NCBI GenBank assembly: GCA_003551665.1
Contig: PUNE01000090.1
Span: forward strand, 1-38,715
DNA: 38,715 nucleotides
Reading direction: 5' to 3'
DNA from: Halobacteroidaceae bacterium
GTDB lineage: Bacteria; Bacillota; Halanaerobiia; B1SED10-174
The notes beneath the pieces are model-generated. The model saw nothing but the letters and a program-made list of their open reading frames with translations. It was not told the origin of the DNA and did not search any database. Positions 25,360-33,680 of the stretch are shown piece by piece. How positions within the stretch are numbered: position 1 is the first letter of the stretch; each line of letters begins with the position of its first letter. The translations under genes and the position numbers were made by a program.

Positions 25360-26011
25360 GCAGGAAAAGCGTAACATGATTGCTCGCCGGGTTGCCCGAG
25401 AATTTAAAGACGGAGATGTTGTTAACCTGGGGATAGGGATGCCTACACTGGTGGCCAACTTCATTGATGGCGATAAAAAGGTTATTTTACAATCAGAAAA
25501 TGGGTTTTTAGGAGTGGGACCTGCTCCAGAACCGGGACAGGAAGATCCGGACGTAGTTAACGCCGGTGGGCAAATTGTTTCTATCCTTGCCGGAGGGGCC
25601 TGTTTTGATAGCGCTGTTTCTTTTGGAATAATCCGGGGAGGGCATGTTGATGCAACGGTCCTTGGGGCCCTGGAAGTTGACGAAGAGGGAAATCTCGCCA
25701 ACTGGATGATTCCCGGGAAACTTGTTCCCGGGATGGGAGGAGCCATGGACCTTGTTGTTGGAGCTCAGAAAGTAATAATCGCAACAGAGCACTGCAACAA
25801 AAAGGGAGAACCGAAAATACTTCGCAGGTGCAAACTGCCACTAACTGCTACAAAAGAGGTAGACCTGATTGTAACTGAACTGGCGGTTATTGAAGTTACC
25901 CTTTCCGGGCTTTTACTTCGCGAAGTTGCTGAGGATTCTTCTATTGAAGAAGTTAAGGAAAAAACAGAAGCCGAACTAATAATTCCCGACGAAGTGGGAG
26001 TTCTGAGATAA
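25352..26011 (+). CDS. 3-oxoacid/acetate CoA-transferase, beta subunit
   Basis: 219 aa, ATG 25352, 8-bp overlap with the alpha subunit. The catalytic Glu is E49 in the [10 protein letters not shown] motif, which forms the glutamyl-CoA thioester. [33 protein letters not shown] and [20 protein letters not shown] are typical of AtoA/CtfB/ScoB. Functions as a heterotetramer with the preceding gene. The thiolase follows after 22 bp. Confidence 0.92.
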   Translation: MDKQEKRNMIARRVAREFKDGDVVNLGIGMPTLVANFIDGDKKVILQSENGFLGVGPAPEPGQEDPDVVNAGGQIVSILAGGACFDSAVSFGIIRGGHVDATVLGALEVDEEGNLANWMIPGKLVPGMGGAMDLVVGAQKVIIATEHCNKKGEPKILRRCKLPLTATKEVDLIVTELAVIEVTLSGLLLREVAEDSSIEEVKEKTEAELIIPDEVGVLR

Positions 26012-26033
26012 AAAAAGAAAAGGAGGGTCAACT

Positions 26034-27215
26034 TTGGAAAGAGTTGTTATTGTTGAAGGAGTTAGAACTGCAATTGGTACTTATGGTGGAACCCTGAAGG
26101 ACTTTTCTGCCTGGCAGCTGGGAAAGCTGGTTATTGAAGAAGCGTTAAAACGCAGCAAAATTGAAGGTAAACAGGTGGATGAGGTCCTGATGGGCAATAT
26201 CCTGCAGGCCGGACAGGGAATGCACCCCACCCGTCAGGCATCCCTGGCTGCAAATGTACCCAACGAGGTGCCTGTAATGACTGTAAACAAGGTTTGTGGG
26301 TCCGGTTTGAAAACGGTTGCACTTGCTGCCCAGTCCATTAAGCTGGGAGAAGCAGATATTGTTGTTGCAGGTGGAATGGAGAGCATGAGCCAGGCCCCTT
26401 ATTACCTGCCCCAGGCCCGCTGGGGATACAAGATGGGGCATGGTAAAGTAGAAGATGCCATGATAAAAGACGGTCTTTGGTGTTCAATTACCGACCAGCA
26501 CATGGGTAATACCGCTGAGGCAATAGCTGAAAAATACAATATTTCCCGGGAAGAACAGGACGAATTTGCGGCAAATAGCCAGGCCAAGGCACAGAAGGCC
26601 CTGGAAGAAGACTGGTTTAAGGATGAAATTGTTTCTTTGGAAATTCCCCAGCGGAAAAAAGATCCAATTATTTTTAATAAGGACGAACATCCCCGGCCGG
26701 GGACCACAGCTGATAAATTAGCTAAAATGCGCCCCGCATTTAAAAAAGATGGTAGTGTAACAGCAGGGAATGCTTCGGGAATCAATGATGGGGCTGCAGC
26801 CCTGGTAATCATGAGTGAATCTAAGGCTAAAGAACTGGGGCTGAAACCAGTTGCCTACCTGGAAAGCTATGCCTCTGCTGGAGTAGAACCCCTGTACATG
26901 GGTATGGGGCCGGTGCCTGCAGTTCAGAAGGCCCTGAGCAAGGCAAATATGACAATGGATGATATCGACCTTGTTGAGGCCAATGAAGCCTTTGCGGTTC
27001 AGGCCCTTGCTGTGGGGAAAGAACTCGGTTTCAAGGAAGAAAAACTCAATGTAGGTGGAGGAGCAATTGCCCTGGGGCACCCGATAGGTGCAAGCGGGGC
27101 CAGGATCCTGGTGACACTGCTGGGCCACATGAAGCGCCTGGGTAAAGAAACGGGCCTTGCTACCCTCTGCATTGGCGGAGGAATGGGAATAGCAGCGGTT
27201 GTTAAAAGAGCATAG
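26034..27215 (+). CDS. Acetyl-CoA C-acetyltransferase (thiolase)
   Basis: TTG 26034 after AGGAGGG (26021-26027), 393 aa, full length. Nucleophile Cys88 is in NKVCGSGLK; the general base His349 is in GHPIGASGA and the second Cys379 is in CIGGGMG. It interconverts two acetyl-CoA with acetoacetyl-CoA. Next to the CoA-transferase, it most simply forms an acetoacetate or butyrate metabolism module that either consumes acetoacetate or builds four-carbon units. A terminator follows. Confidence 0.94.
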   Translation: MERVVIVEGVRTAIGTYGGTLKDFSAWQLGKLVIEEALKRSKIEGKQVDEVLMGNILQAGQGMHPTRQASLAANVPNEVPVMTVNKVCGSGLKTVALAAQSIKLGEADIVVAGGMESMSQAPYYLPQARWGYKMGHGKVEDAMIKDGLWCSITDQHMGNTAEAIAEKYNISREEQDEFAANSQAKAQKALEEDWFKDEIVSLEIPQRKKDPIIFNKDEHPRPGTTADKLAKMRPAFKKDGSVTAGNASGINDGAAALVIMSESKAKELGLKPVAYLESYASAGVEPLYMGMGPVPAVQKALSKANMTMDDIDLVEANEAFAVQALAVGKELGFKEEKLNVGGGAIALGHPIGASGARILVTLLGHMKRLGKETGLATLCIGGGMGIAAVVKRA

Positions 27216-27217
27216 AC

Positions 27218-27249
27218 AAAAACCCAGGCCCCATAGGGGCCTGGTTTTT
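27218..27249 (+). terminator. Rho-independent terminator after the thiolase
   Basis: CCAGGCCCC (27224-27232) / GGGGCCTGG (27236-27244) with an ATA loop and five Ts (27245-27249), preceded by an A-run. It ends the pfkA-CoA-transferase-thiolase unit; the pyk ribosome site follows within 20 bp, so pyk may also depend on read-through. Confidence 0.85.
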
Positions 27250-27278
27250 CCCATGTGTTTGGGAAAGGAGGTGGGAAA

Positions 27279-29018
27279 TTGCGCAAGACCAAGATTGTGG
27301 CAACCCTTGGACCCGCTTCGACGGGACAGGAAATGATCGAAAAACTATCCAGGGCAGGGGTTAATGTTTTTCGTTTGAATTTTTCCCATGGAACCCACGA
27401 GGAACATTTCGAGCACATTGATAATATAAAAAAATCCGGTATTCCCTGTGCAATAATGCTGGATACCCAGGGGCCCGAGGTGAGGACCGGACTTGTTGAG
27501 GGCGAGGTTGAACTGAAAAAGGGGGAGGAATTAATTCTTACCGGGGAAGAGATTCCCGGGACTGCAGAAAAAATTTCTGTTTCCTATCCCGACCTTGCCC
27601 AGGAAGTTAAAAAGGGTGGGGTAATCCTTCTTGCTGACGGCCTTGTGGAGCTGGAGGTAATTGAAACCAGTGGGAAAGAGATCAGGTGTAAAATTTTAAA
27701 TGGAGGCAACCTGGGCTCCCGGAAAGGTGTCAATCTTCCGGGGTGTAAGCTGAACCTGCCTCCCATGACCGCAAAGGATGAAGAAGATATTAAATTTGGG
27801 ATTGCTCACGATATTGATTTTATTGCAGCATCTTTTATCCGCAAGGCTGAGGATGTAATTGCCATCAGGCGTGTCCTGGAAGAAAATTATTCCCAGGCCC
27901 AGATTATTGCCAAGATTGAAAATCAGGAAGGTGTAAATAACATCGATGAAATTATCGAAGTTGCAGACGGAATAATGGTTGCCCGGGGGGATATGGGGGT
28001 TGAATTGCCTGCAGAGAAAGTTCCCATGATCCAGAAACAGATTATTCATAGCTGTAACCGGGCAGGGAAACCTGTTATAACTGCAACCCAGATGCTGGAA
28101 TCGATGATAAATAGTCCGCGGCCAACCAGGGCTGAAGCAAGTGATGTGGCCAATGCAATTCTCGATGGGACCGATGCAACAATGCTTTCCGGGGAAACTG
28201 CCATGGGGAAATATCCTGTTCAAGCCGTGGAAACAATGGCTCGAATTGCCCGTGAAACAGAAAATTCTCTTTCCTATAGAATTAACGTTTTTGAGGGCAA
28301 GAAAGAAAAAATGCCCTCAACAGTTACTGATGCTGTCAGCTATGCCACCTGTGCAACAGCAACTGATTTAGATGCATCGGCAATTATAACTTCAACCCGC
28401 TCAGGGCATACTGCCCGGATGGTTTCCAAGTATCGTCCCCAGGCCCAGATTATTGCTGCAACCCCTAACCAACAGGTCCTTCGCCAGTTAATGTTATCTT
28501 GGGGCGTTTATCCTCTTTTTGTTGAAGGTACCGGGGATACAGATGCCATTATTGAAAGCTCTGTCCAGGGGGCTTTAAAGGCTGGGCTGATAAATTCCGG
28601 CGACCTGGTTGTTATTACCACTGGTGCTCCTGCCGGAATACAGGGAACAACAAACCTGATGAAAGTTCATACGGCGGGAGAAGTATGGGCGAGAGGTACC
28701 GGTGTGGGTCGTGCTTCTGCAGTAGGCCTGCTTAAACTTGCCCAAACAGCGGAAGAAGCGCTGCAAAAGGTTGAAAAGGGCGACATCCTGGTGGCTTTTG
28801 AAACAGACAAGGATTACATGCCGGCAATTGAGAAGGCATCCGGCCTGATTACTGAGGAAGCCGGGTTGACCTCTCACGGAGCCATTGTTGGCCTGAACCT
28901 GGGGATACCTGTTATTGTTGGTGTTGAAGATGCCCTTAATCGCCTAGAAGATGGAGAGATGGCCACTATTGATGGTTTACGTGGGCTGATCTACCGAGGA
29001 GAAGCCAAGGTCCTTTAG
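27279..29018 (+). CDS. pyk: Pyruvate kinase with C-terminal PEP-utilizing-type extra domain
   Basis: TTG 27279, about 6 nt after AAGGAGGTG (27265-27273), starts MRKTKIVATLGPAS, the normal N-terminus; a GTG at 27255 is also in frame but overlaps the ribosome site. 579 aa, longer than E. coli PykF (470). The active-site region MVARGDMGVELPAEKVP and the K+/Mg2+ motifs are intact. The last 100 or so residues carry the LTSHGAIVGLNLGIPVIVG motif of the phosphohistidine-type domain, as in Bacillus and Geobacillus pyruvate kinases, where it is not catalytic. It completes glycolysis started by pfkA. Confidence 0.95.
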   Translation: MRKTKIVATLGPASTGQEMIEKLSRAGVNVFRLNFSHGTHEEHFEHIDNIKKSGIPCAIMLDTQGPEVRTGLVEGEVELKKGEELILTGEEIPGTAEKISVSYPDLAQEVKKGGVILLADGLVELEVIETSGKEIRCKILNGGNLGSRKGVNLPGCKLNLPPMTAKDEEDIKFGIAHDIDFIAASFIRKAEDVIAIRRVLEENYSQAQIIAKIENQEGVNNIDEIIEVADGIMVARGDMGVELPAEKVPMIQKQIIHSCNRAGKPVITATQMLESMINSPRPTRAEASDVANAILDGTDATMLSGETAMGKYPVQAVETMARIARETENSLSYRINVFEGKKEKMPSTVTDAVSYATCATATDLDASAIITSTRSGHTARMVSKYRPQAQIIAATPNQQVLRQLMLSWGVYPLFVEGTGDTDAIIESSVQGALKAGLINSGDLVVITTGAPAGIQGTTNLMKVHTAGEVWARGTGVGRASAVGLLKLAQTAEEALQKVEKGDILVAFETDKDYMPAIEKASGLITEEAGLTSHGAIVGLNLGIPVIVGVEDALNRLEDGEMATIDGLRGLIYRGEAKVL

Positions 29019-29032
29019 GAGGAGTGATAGTT

Positions 29033-29821
29033 ATGGAAAGAGCATTGATAACACTCAATGTTTCGGAAAGCAAGCGGTTGATTGCCAGGGCGGTGGTTCA
29101 ATTGCCCACAGTTCAGAAGGCAATTCGTCAGGGGAAAATAATAATTGCCGGGGGCACGACCAACGCTTATATTTACGAAGAAATCTCGGGGAAGGAAATC
29201 CGGAAAGAGCTCTATACAGCTGGATTGACCTGTGGAGGAAGGATGTGTGTTTCTCCAGCGGAAAAAAGAATTCCCCCTGCAGTTTTTATTAACGGAGAAG
29301 AGGTTGAAAAAGACTGGCAAGAAGTTTTAGAAGATTTTTCTTCGGGAGATGTTTTCTTTAAAGGTGGGAATGCTTTTGACCTGGAGGGAAATGTTGGCGT
29401 TATGATTGGCAACCCTGTCGGTGGAACAATTGGAAAAGCCCTTCCCGTTCTCAATGCCCGGGGATCAGAGCTAATCTTCCCAATTGGCCTGGAAAAACTG
29501 ATTCCCTCGGTTCCTGAAGCGGCCTCCCTTATGGGGATTGATGTCCTTAAAAAAGGAATGGGAATGAAAGTAGGAATGAATTGTATTACTTACGGAGAAA
29601 TCTTTACTGAAGTCCACGCTTTAGAAAGCCTTTTTGTCATTGAAGCCATTCCTGCAGGAGCTGGAGGAATTGGAGAAAGTGAAGGAAGCCAGACTATCTT
29701 GCTACTAGGGGATGAAGAGGAATTAGAAAAAGCCCTTGAGTTTGCAAAAAGTGTAAAGGGCGAACCTTCTCTGCCAGGTAACAAAAGACCCTGTCCCTGT
29801 GAAGATCAGTGTATTTTGTAG
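29033..29821 (+). CDS. Conserved-looking protein of unknown function with CxxxxC and C-terminal CxCxxxC motifs
   Basis: ATG 29033, about 10 nt after AGGAGG (29017-29022), 262 aa; an in-frame GTG at 29024 sits too close to the ribosome site. No family is recognised. Visible features: AGGTTNAYIYEEISG near residue 40, LTCGGRMCVSPAEKR (about 65-79) with two cysteines five apart, a Gly-rich central part (VGVMIGNPVGGTIGKALPV), a Gly/Ala-rich EAIPAGAGGIGESEGSQ stretch, and a tail CPCEDQCIL with three clustered cysteines. It resembles a small metal- or nucleotide-binding cytoplasmic protein. It follows pyk closely (14 bp) and precedes the tRNA-Leu promoter, so it is probably translated with pyk. Confidence 0.7.
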   Translation: MERALITLNVSESKRLIARAVVQLPTVQKAIRQGKIIIAGGTTNAYIYEEISGKEIRKELYTAGLTCGGRMCVSPAEKRIPPAVFINGEEVEKDWQEVLEDFSSGDVFFKGGNAFDLEGNVGVMIGNPVGGTIGKALPVLNARGSELIFPIGLEKLIPSVPEAASLMGIDVLKKGMGMKVGMNCITYGEIFTEVHALESLFVIEAIPAGAGGIGESEGSQTILLLGDEEELEKALEFAKSVKGEPSLPGNKRPCPCEDQCIL

Positions 29822-29851
29822 TTGACCGGGTTTTGATTTTTGTGTTAAGAT
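29822..29851 (+). promoter_or_regulatory. Promoter of the tRNA-Leu gene
   Basis: TTGACC (29822-29827) and, 17-18 bp later, TTAAGA/TAAGAT (29845-29851). The predicted transcription start (about 29857) is just before the mature tRNA 5' end at 29860. The -35 hexamer touches the stop codon of the preceding gene. Confidence 0.5.
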
Positions 29852-29859
29852 ATTGGTGA

Positions 29860-29947
<88 letters not shown>

Positions 29948-29970
29948 AATAAAATAATATTTTGTATTTT

Positions 29971-30006
29971 CCCGGTGGGCTTAACTCCACCGGGTTTTAT
30001 TTTTTT
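29971..30006 (+). terminator. Terminator after tRNA-Leu
   Basis: An 8-bp stem CCCGGTGG (29971-29978) / CCACCGGG (29987-29994) with an 8-nt loop, followed by TTTTATTTTTTT (29995-30006). Confidence 0.9.
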
Positions 30007-30453
30007 GGTAAAGCTAATTGAAGTCAATTAATTAAAGGGTAAAAGGAAAAATCAGAAAAAGACAGAATATTAAAAAAATAGAAACTAAAAAGTTTATTTA
30101 AAAATTTACAACCCCAGGTTTTTTAGAAATTGTTGTTTTCTTTAGTGGGATGGGGTTCCCTAACCTTATTTTTGGGGTTTTAATATAAGAAAACAAACCT
30201 AAGGGTATTAAACAATAAAAGAAAAGGTAAAACCGAAAGAGTGTTTTGGATTTGCTGCAGTTGTGGATCATCCTGGATCACAAGTTATCCACAAGCTTCT
30301 TAACTGCCTGTGAAACGCCTGTGGTGTTTACCACAAATCCACAATAGTGACTACCAATGCTAATGGAACAAAAGAAAATCCTTTAATGGTTTTTAACAAT
30401 GATCAGTTTTGCATGATAGGTCTAAATATCATTATACGAGGAGGGGATATTAA
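30007..30453 (+). other. AT-rich gene-free stretch holding DnaA-box-like sequences
   Basis: About 450 bp without a credible gene on either strand. The first 230 bp are A-rich with runs of AAA and TTT and contain no recognisable promoter. The second half contains the TTATCCACA cluster described separately. The last 30 bp hold a GAGGAGGGG ribosome site for the following TTG start. No riboswitch, tRNA or repeat was recognised. Confidence 0.6.
30262..30343. promoter_or_regulatory. Cluster of DnaA-box-like sequences with an inverted repeat
   Basis: A perfect DnaA box TTATCCACA is at 30285-30293. Around it are TGTGGATCA (30262-30270, reverse-strand box with one mismatch), TTTACCACA (30327-30335, two mismatches) and AAATCCACA (30335-30343, two mismatches). 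The inverted repeat TGTGGT/ACCACA with a 4-nt spacer (30320-30335) overlaps two of them. DnaA binding is a sequence-based guess; origins are normally next to dnaA/dnaN, which are absent here. Confidence 0.4.
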
Positions 30454-31839
30454 TTGGCTTTAAGTTCCTGTAACAAGAAAAACAGGATTACCTTAAATTA
30501 TTTTTTGATTGTTTCCCTTTCTGTTATCCTGTTTTTCTCAATAGGGTCGGGCTGTGTAGCTTCCGGAAGTGACGATTGTCCTATACCGGATATATTTGTT
30601 TTGCTGGAAGGGATTGACGATGAACTCGAAGATCTTTTTTTAAGAAAAATAGTCCAAGAAAACCAGGGTGGGGTCAATTTTTCTATACCCCCAGGGGAAG
30701 AACTAACGGCCAAAGATTCAAGGTACATTTTGTTAGTAGCCTCCAGTAGTTCTGATGCTCCGGAAAGCCGGCTAGAAGTAACGCTTCAAGACCCCAAAGG
30801 AAGGGTTGTATTTGGTCAAAATGTTTCAACTCCGGTAAATGGTCGCGACAAAACCTCCATTAATACCTTCTTAGTTGACCAGCAGGTTGCTTATTGTTCT
30901 CCCTTATTAAACAAAATAAGGGAACATCAAAAGAGAATTAGAGAAATCGAAAATTCAGCAATTGAAGCCAGTATTGGAGGTTTATATGACTTTATCGAAG
31001 TTAGTCCGGGAACCGAAATTTCCTTTGATTTCTGGCTCAGGGATTGTGATGGTTATTATCTTTATAACAGGGAAGTTTCAATTGAATTTAGGGGAGTTGG
31101 GGATGTTTTTCCCCGGGAATTAAAAACTGATGATGCCGGTAGGGGATCTTTTACTTTTGAAAGTGAAGAGGAGGGATTGGCAGAAGTTCTTATAAAATAT
31201 TTTTTCGAAACCCCCGAAGGAAAATCTCGTGAAGCATCGGGAACTAACAGGATGGTAATAAAGGTTGGGAGAAATTCAGAATTTTTCTTTCAAAGCTGGT
31301 TTAACTGGAAATTAACCAGAAGTCGTTCGGATAATGTGGCCTGGGTTACCGGGAATTTTTTAGGAAAGGTTCCTTTAAAAGAAGTGGAAGGAGAATCAGG
31401 GGTTTTTGAAGGAAGGGGGAAATTTTATTTATCCGATGTAATTTATTCAGGTGGAGAGGGTACATTTGAACCTATGCTCAAGGATGGGAGAATGGATGTA
31501 ATTATTCGAACCGGGGAAAAAGGAGAGCCTATGGTTGAAATTAATGTTAAGGATTGCCCGGGGGAATATATTGAAATAAGTTCAGAAGGGGCAGCTTGGA
31601 TTGAATATCTATGGTTTGCGTGGGCTCATTATTTCCTTTCAGAAGCTGAAGGGCAAACAACAGCACCCAATATTTATTGGGGTCCTTTTTATTTATACTT
31701 TGACTGGATGGACGATCCTTCAAGAACAGGCAAGCTGGGTTATGGAGAGTACGAGCTGGTTTGTCCCTTTCATCGAGCCCATTGGGGTATAGATTTTCAG
31801 GGAACCCTGGAAATATATTTTGAAGTATTTATAGAGTAG
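30454..31839 (+). CDS. Exported protein of unknown function, possible lipoprotein
   Basis: 461 aa, TTG 30454 after GAGGAGGGG (30438-30446). The N-terminus has a positively charged CNKKNR stretch, a hydrophobic core (FLIVSLSVILFFSIGSGC) and a cysteine at about residue 34, but the -3 position before that Cys is Gly, so the lipobox is weak and a lipoprotein is only possible. The mature region is acidic, with a long beta-rich C-terminal half containing many aromatic residues (for example YLWFAWAHYFLSEAEG near 400). No known domain recognised. Its closest neighbours are the DnaA-like cluster upstream and, 600 bp later, livK; no operon partner is evident. Confidence 0.65.
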   Translation: MALSSCNKKNRITLNYFLIVSLSVILFFSIGSGCVASGSDDCPIPDIFVLLEGIDDELEDLFLRKIVQENQGGVNFSIPPGEELTAKDSRYILLVASSSSDAPESRLEVTLQDPKGRVVFGQNVSTPVNGRDKTSINTFLVDQQVAYCSPLLNKIREHQKRIREIENSAIEASIGGLYDFIEVSPGTEISFDFWLRDCDGYYLYNREVSIEFRGVGDVFPRELKTDDAGRGSFTFESEEEGLAEVLIKYFFETPEGKSREASGTNRMVIKVGRNSEFFFQSWFNWKLTRSRSDNVAWVTGNFLGKVPLKEVEGESGVFEGRGKFYLSDVIYSGGEGTFEPMLKDGRMDVIIRTGEKGEPMVEINVKDCPGEYIEISSEGAAWIEYLWFAWAHYFLSEAEGQTTAPNIYWGPFYLYFDWMDDPSRTGKLGYGEYELVCPFHRAHWGIDFQGTLEIYFEVFIE

Positions 31840-32365
31840 CTTTTAAAATTTCCTATTAATAAGGGTGAGAAAAAGCAGGATTTGTGAAGCAAGATACCCT
31901 TGAGCCCCAAGGGGATTCCGTTTGAATTTTGGTTTTAAAAGGTTCAAGACATGAATTATATAGGGGCAGTTTTGGGAAACCCATACTAAAAAACCCTAAT
32001 AAAACCAATAAAGCAGGAAAAGAATAAGCTTAAAATAAAGGAAAAATTAATTAAAAAATTCCTCTACTTAATAAAGACTTTTTGAAATACCTTAAACTTA
32101 ATAAATCTATTGGGTCACCTTTTTACTCTCTGGGTTAGTTTTTTTCAAAGTTACCTTTTCAGAGGGGGGGTGGCCTTCCTTTTTAAAATTCCACTTTTAC
32201 AGGAGAAAAAACACATACCAATTAAAATTTCAGACCCTGAATTTTTTTTCTGAAATTTCAAAAAACAATAAATCAAAATGATGGGGAAAAATATTTTTTA
32301 AACCCTTTTTAGTCATTTAATTCCTTCTTTTTCTTACATTTTATCTAAGAAATCAAAAATTAATG
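31840..32365. other. AT-rich gene-free stretch upstream of livK
   Basis: About 525 bp of AT-rich sequence with no credible coding frame on either strand. It contains short runs such as AAGGGGGG-like and CCCCAAGGGG (near 31907) but no clear terminator for the exported-protein gene. The segment at 32221-32260 has palindromes described separately, followed by the livK promoter at 32366-32394. Confidence 0.55.
32226..32260 (+). promoter_or_regulatory. Palindromic sites upstream of livK, one CodY-box-like
   Basis: TGAAATTTCA (32251-32260) is a perfect 10-bp palindrome. Read from 32244 the 15-mer TTTTTTCTGAAATTT matches the CodY consensus (AATTTTCWGAAAATT) at 12 of 15 positions. About 20 bp to the left there is an imperfect dyad (AAATTTCAG / CTGAATTTT). 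CodY controls branched-chain amino acid uptake in many Bacillota, so a link is plausible but unproven; AT-rich DNA produces such matches by chance. Confidence 0.3.
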
Positions 32366-32394
32366 TTGACAGTGGTTTAATAATTTAATACAAT
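32366..32394 (+). promoter_or_regulatory. Strong sigma-A-type promoter of the liv operon
   Basis: A perfect TTGACA (32366-32371), a 17-bp spacer and TACAAT (32389-32394), one base from consensus. The leader is about 28 nt, with GGAGGTGAGG (32415-32424) before the GTG start. Confidence 0.8.
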
Positions 32395-32427
32395 AAAGAA
32401 ATAATTTAAATTTTGGAGGTGAGGTTA

Positions 32428-33570
32428 GTGAAAAAAGGTTTTTTATTAGGATTTTTACTAGTCGTTATTCTGGTGGTTTCTTCTATTATGGCGAGTTCCA
32501 GTGAACCAATTAAACTAGGTTTGGTTGGACCCATGACCGGCCCACTAGCCCCCTACGGAGAAGGTGTGCGTGATGGTGCCTTGCTTGCCGTTGACCGGAT
32601 TAATTCCCAAGGTGGAATTAATGGCCGACAGGTGGAAATTATTGTCCTCGATAATCAAGCAAATCCGCAAGAAACAATCACTTTGGTAAACCGCCTTATC
32701 CAGAGGGATGGAATTGTTGGCCTTGTTGGACCGGTAATTAGTTCGACTTCAATGGTTGCCGGCCCTGTAGTTCAACGGCAAGGGATCCCTATGATTTCTC
32801 CTACTGCAACCGCAGTGGATGTTACATTACAGGGTGATTTTGTTTTCCGAGTTTGTTATTTAGATGATTACCAGGGTCTGGCAGCAGTAAACTATGCTGT
32901 GGACGAGCTGGGGGCGAAAAAAGCCGGGATCCTTTTTAAAGTCGGTGACGCTTACAGTGAAGGTTTAAGGGTGGTTTTCCGGGACAACTTTAGGGCTGCC
33001 GGTGGTGAAGTAGTAGAACTGGCCTATAATTTGGGTGATACTGATTTTAGTGCCCAGCTTACCCGGATGAAGGACCAGGGAGTAGAAGTGGTTTATTCAC
33101 CTTTTTATTATGAAGATGCGGTTCTTGCTCTGACCCAGGCTCAATCCATTGGTCTTGATGCCATTTTCATTGGTGGCGATGGCTGGGATGCGCAGGAATT
33201 ACTTGATCAGGCAGGGCTGGCTGCAGTTAATGCAGTCTTCACAACACATTATTCGACAAGCGACAGTCGCCCTGTTGTCCAGAACTTTTTAAGTAATTTT
33301 CAAGATAAGTTTGGCAGGTCTCCAATTGTCCTTGCAGCACTGGGTTATGACGCAGCGGCCCTCATGATGGATGCAATTGAAAGAGCTGGATCAGATGATC
33401 CAGGGGAAATCCGGGATGCAATTGCAGGAACTGAAGGTTTTGAGGGAATTACAGGGCAGAGTATTTCCCTGGATGAAAATGGAAATCCAGTTAAGGATAT
33501 TACAATAATCAAGGTAGTCGAAGTTGATGGGACTCCCCAATTTGAATTTGTAACCCAGGTTGGGTATTGA
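32428..33570 (+). CDS. livK: Branched-chain amino acid ABC transporter substrate-binding protein
   Basis: GTG 32428, 4-10 nt after GGAGGTGAGG, 380 aa; an in-frame TTG at 32413 overlaps that ribosome site. A signal sequence occupies residues 1-22 or so (KKGFLLGFLLVVILVVSSIMA). The mature part starts SSSEPIKLGLVGPMTGPLAPYGEG, the usual LivK/LivJ opening, followed by INSQGGINGRQVEI and later GYDAAALMMDAI. It binds leucine/isoleucine/valine-type ligands or related compounds (amides, urea relatives are also bound by this family). No lipobox Cys follows the signal, unlike most monoderm binding proteins. Expressed first in the operon and separated from livH by a hairpin. Confidence 0.93.
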   Translation: MKKGFLLGFLLVVILVVSSIMASSSEPIKLGLVGPMTGPLAPYGEGVRDGALLAVDRINSQGGINGRQVEIIVLDNQANPQETITLVNRLIQRDGIVGLVGPVISSTSMVAGPVVQRQGIPMISPTATAVDVTLQGDFVFRVCYLDDYQGLAAVNYAVDELGAKKAGILFKVGDAYSEGLRVVFRDNFRAAGGEVVELAYNLGDTDFSAQLTRMKDQGVEVVYSPFYYEDAVLALTQAQSIGLDAIFIGGDGWDAQELLDQAGLAAVNAVFTTHYSTSDSRPVVQNFLSNFQDKFGRSPIVLAALGYDAAALMMDAIERAGSDDPGEIRDAIAGTEGFEGITGQSISLDENGNPVKDITIIKVVEVDGTPQFEFVTQVGY

Positions 33571-33601
33571 TTAAAGGGGTTTTGAATCCTTAGCTGGATT
33601 T

Positions 33602-33652
33602 TTGGTGGGATAAATGGGATCACCCCTTTATCCCACCAATTTTAGTTTTTTT
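33602..33652 (+). terminator. Strong hairpin between livK and livH (partial terminator/mRNA stabiliser)
   Basis: A perfect 13-bp stem, TTGGTGGGATAAA (33602-33614) with TTTATCCCACCAA (33627-33639), around a GGG/CCC-containing 12-nt loop, followed by TTTT and TTTTTTT (33640-33652). Such elements after binding-protein genes let the binding protein be made in excess over the membrane parts. Confidence 0.8.
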
Positions 33653-33680
33653 GTGAAAATAAAATGGGAGGTGGGAGAAA

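Noticed and set aside
30007-30453. Chromosomal origin of replication
   Set aside because: Only one perfect DnaA box, no dnaA/dnaN/rpmH/gidA neighbours and co-directional flanking genes; kept only as a DnaA-like cluster.
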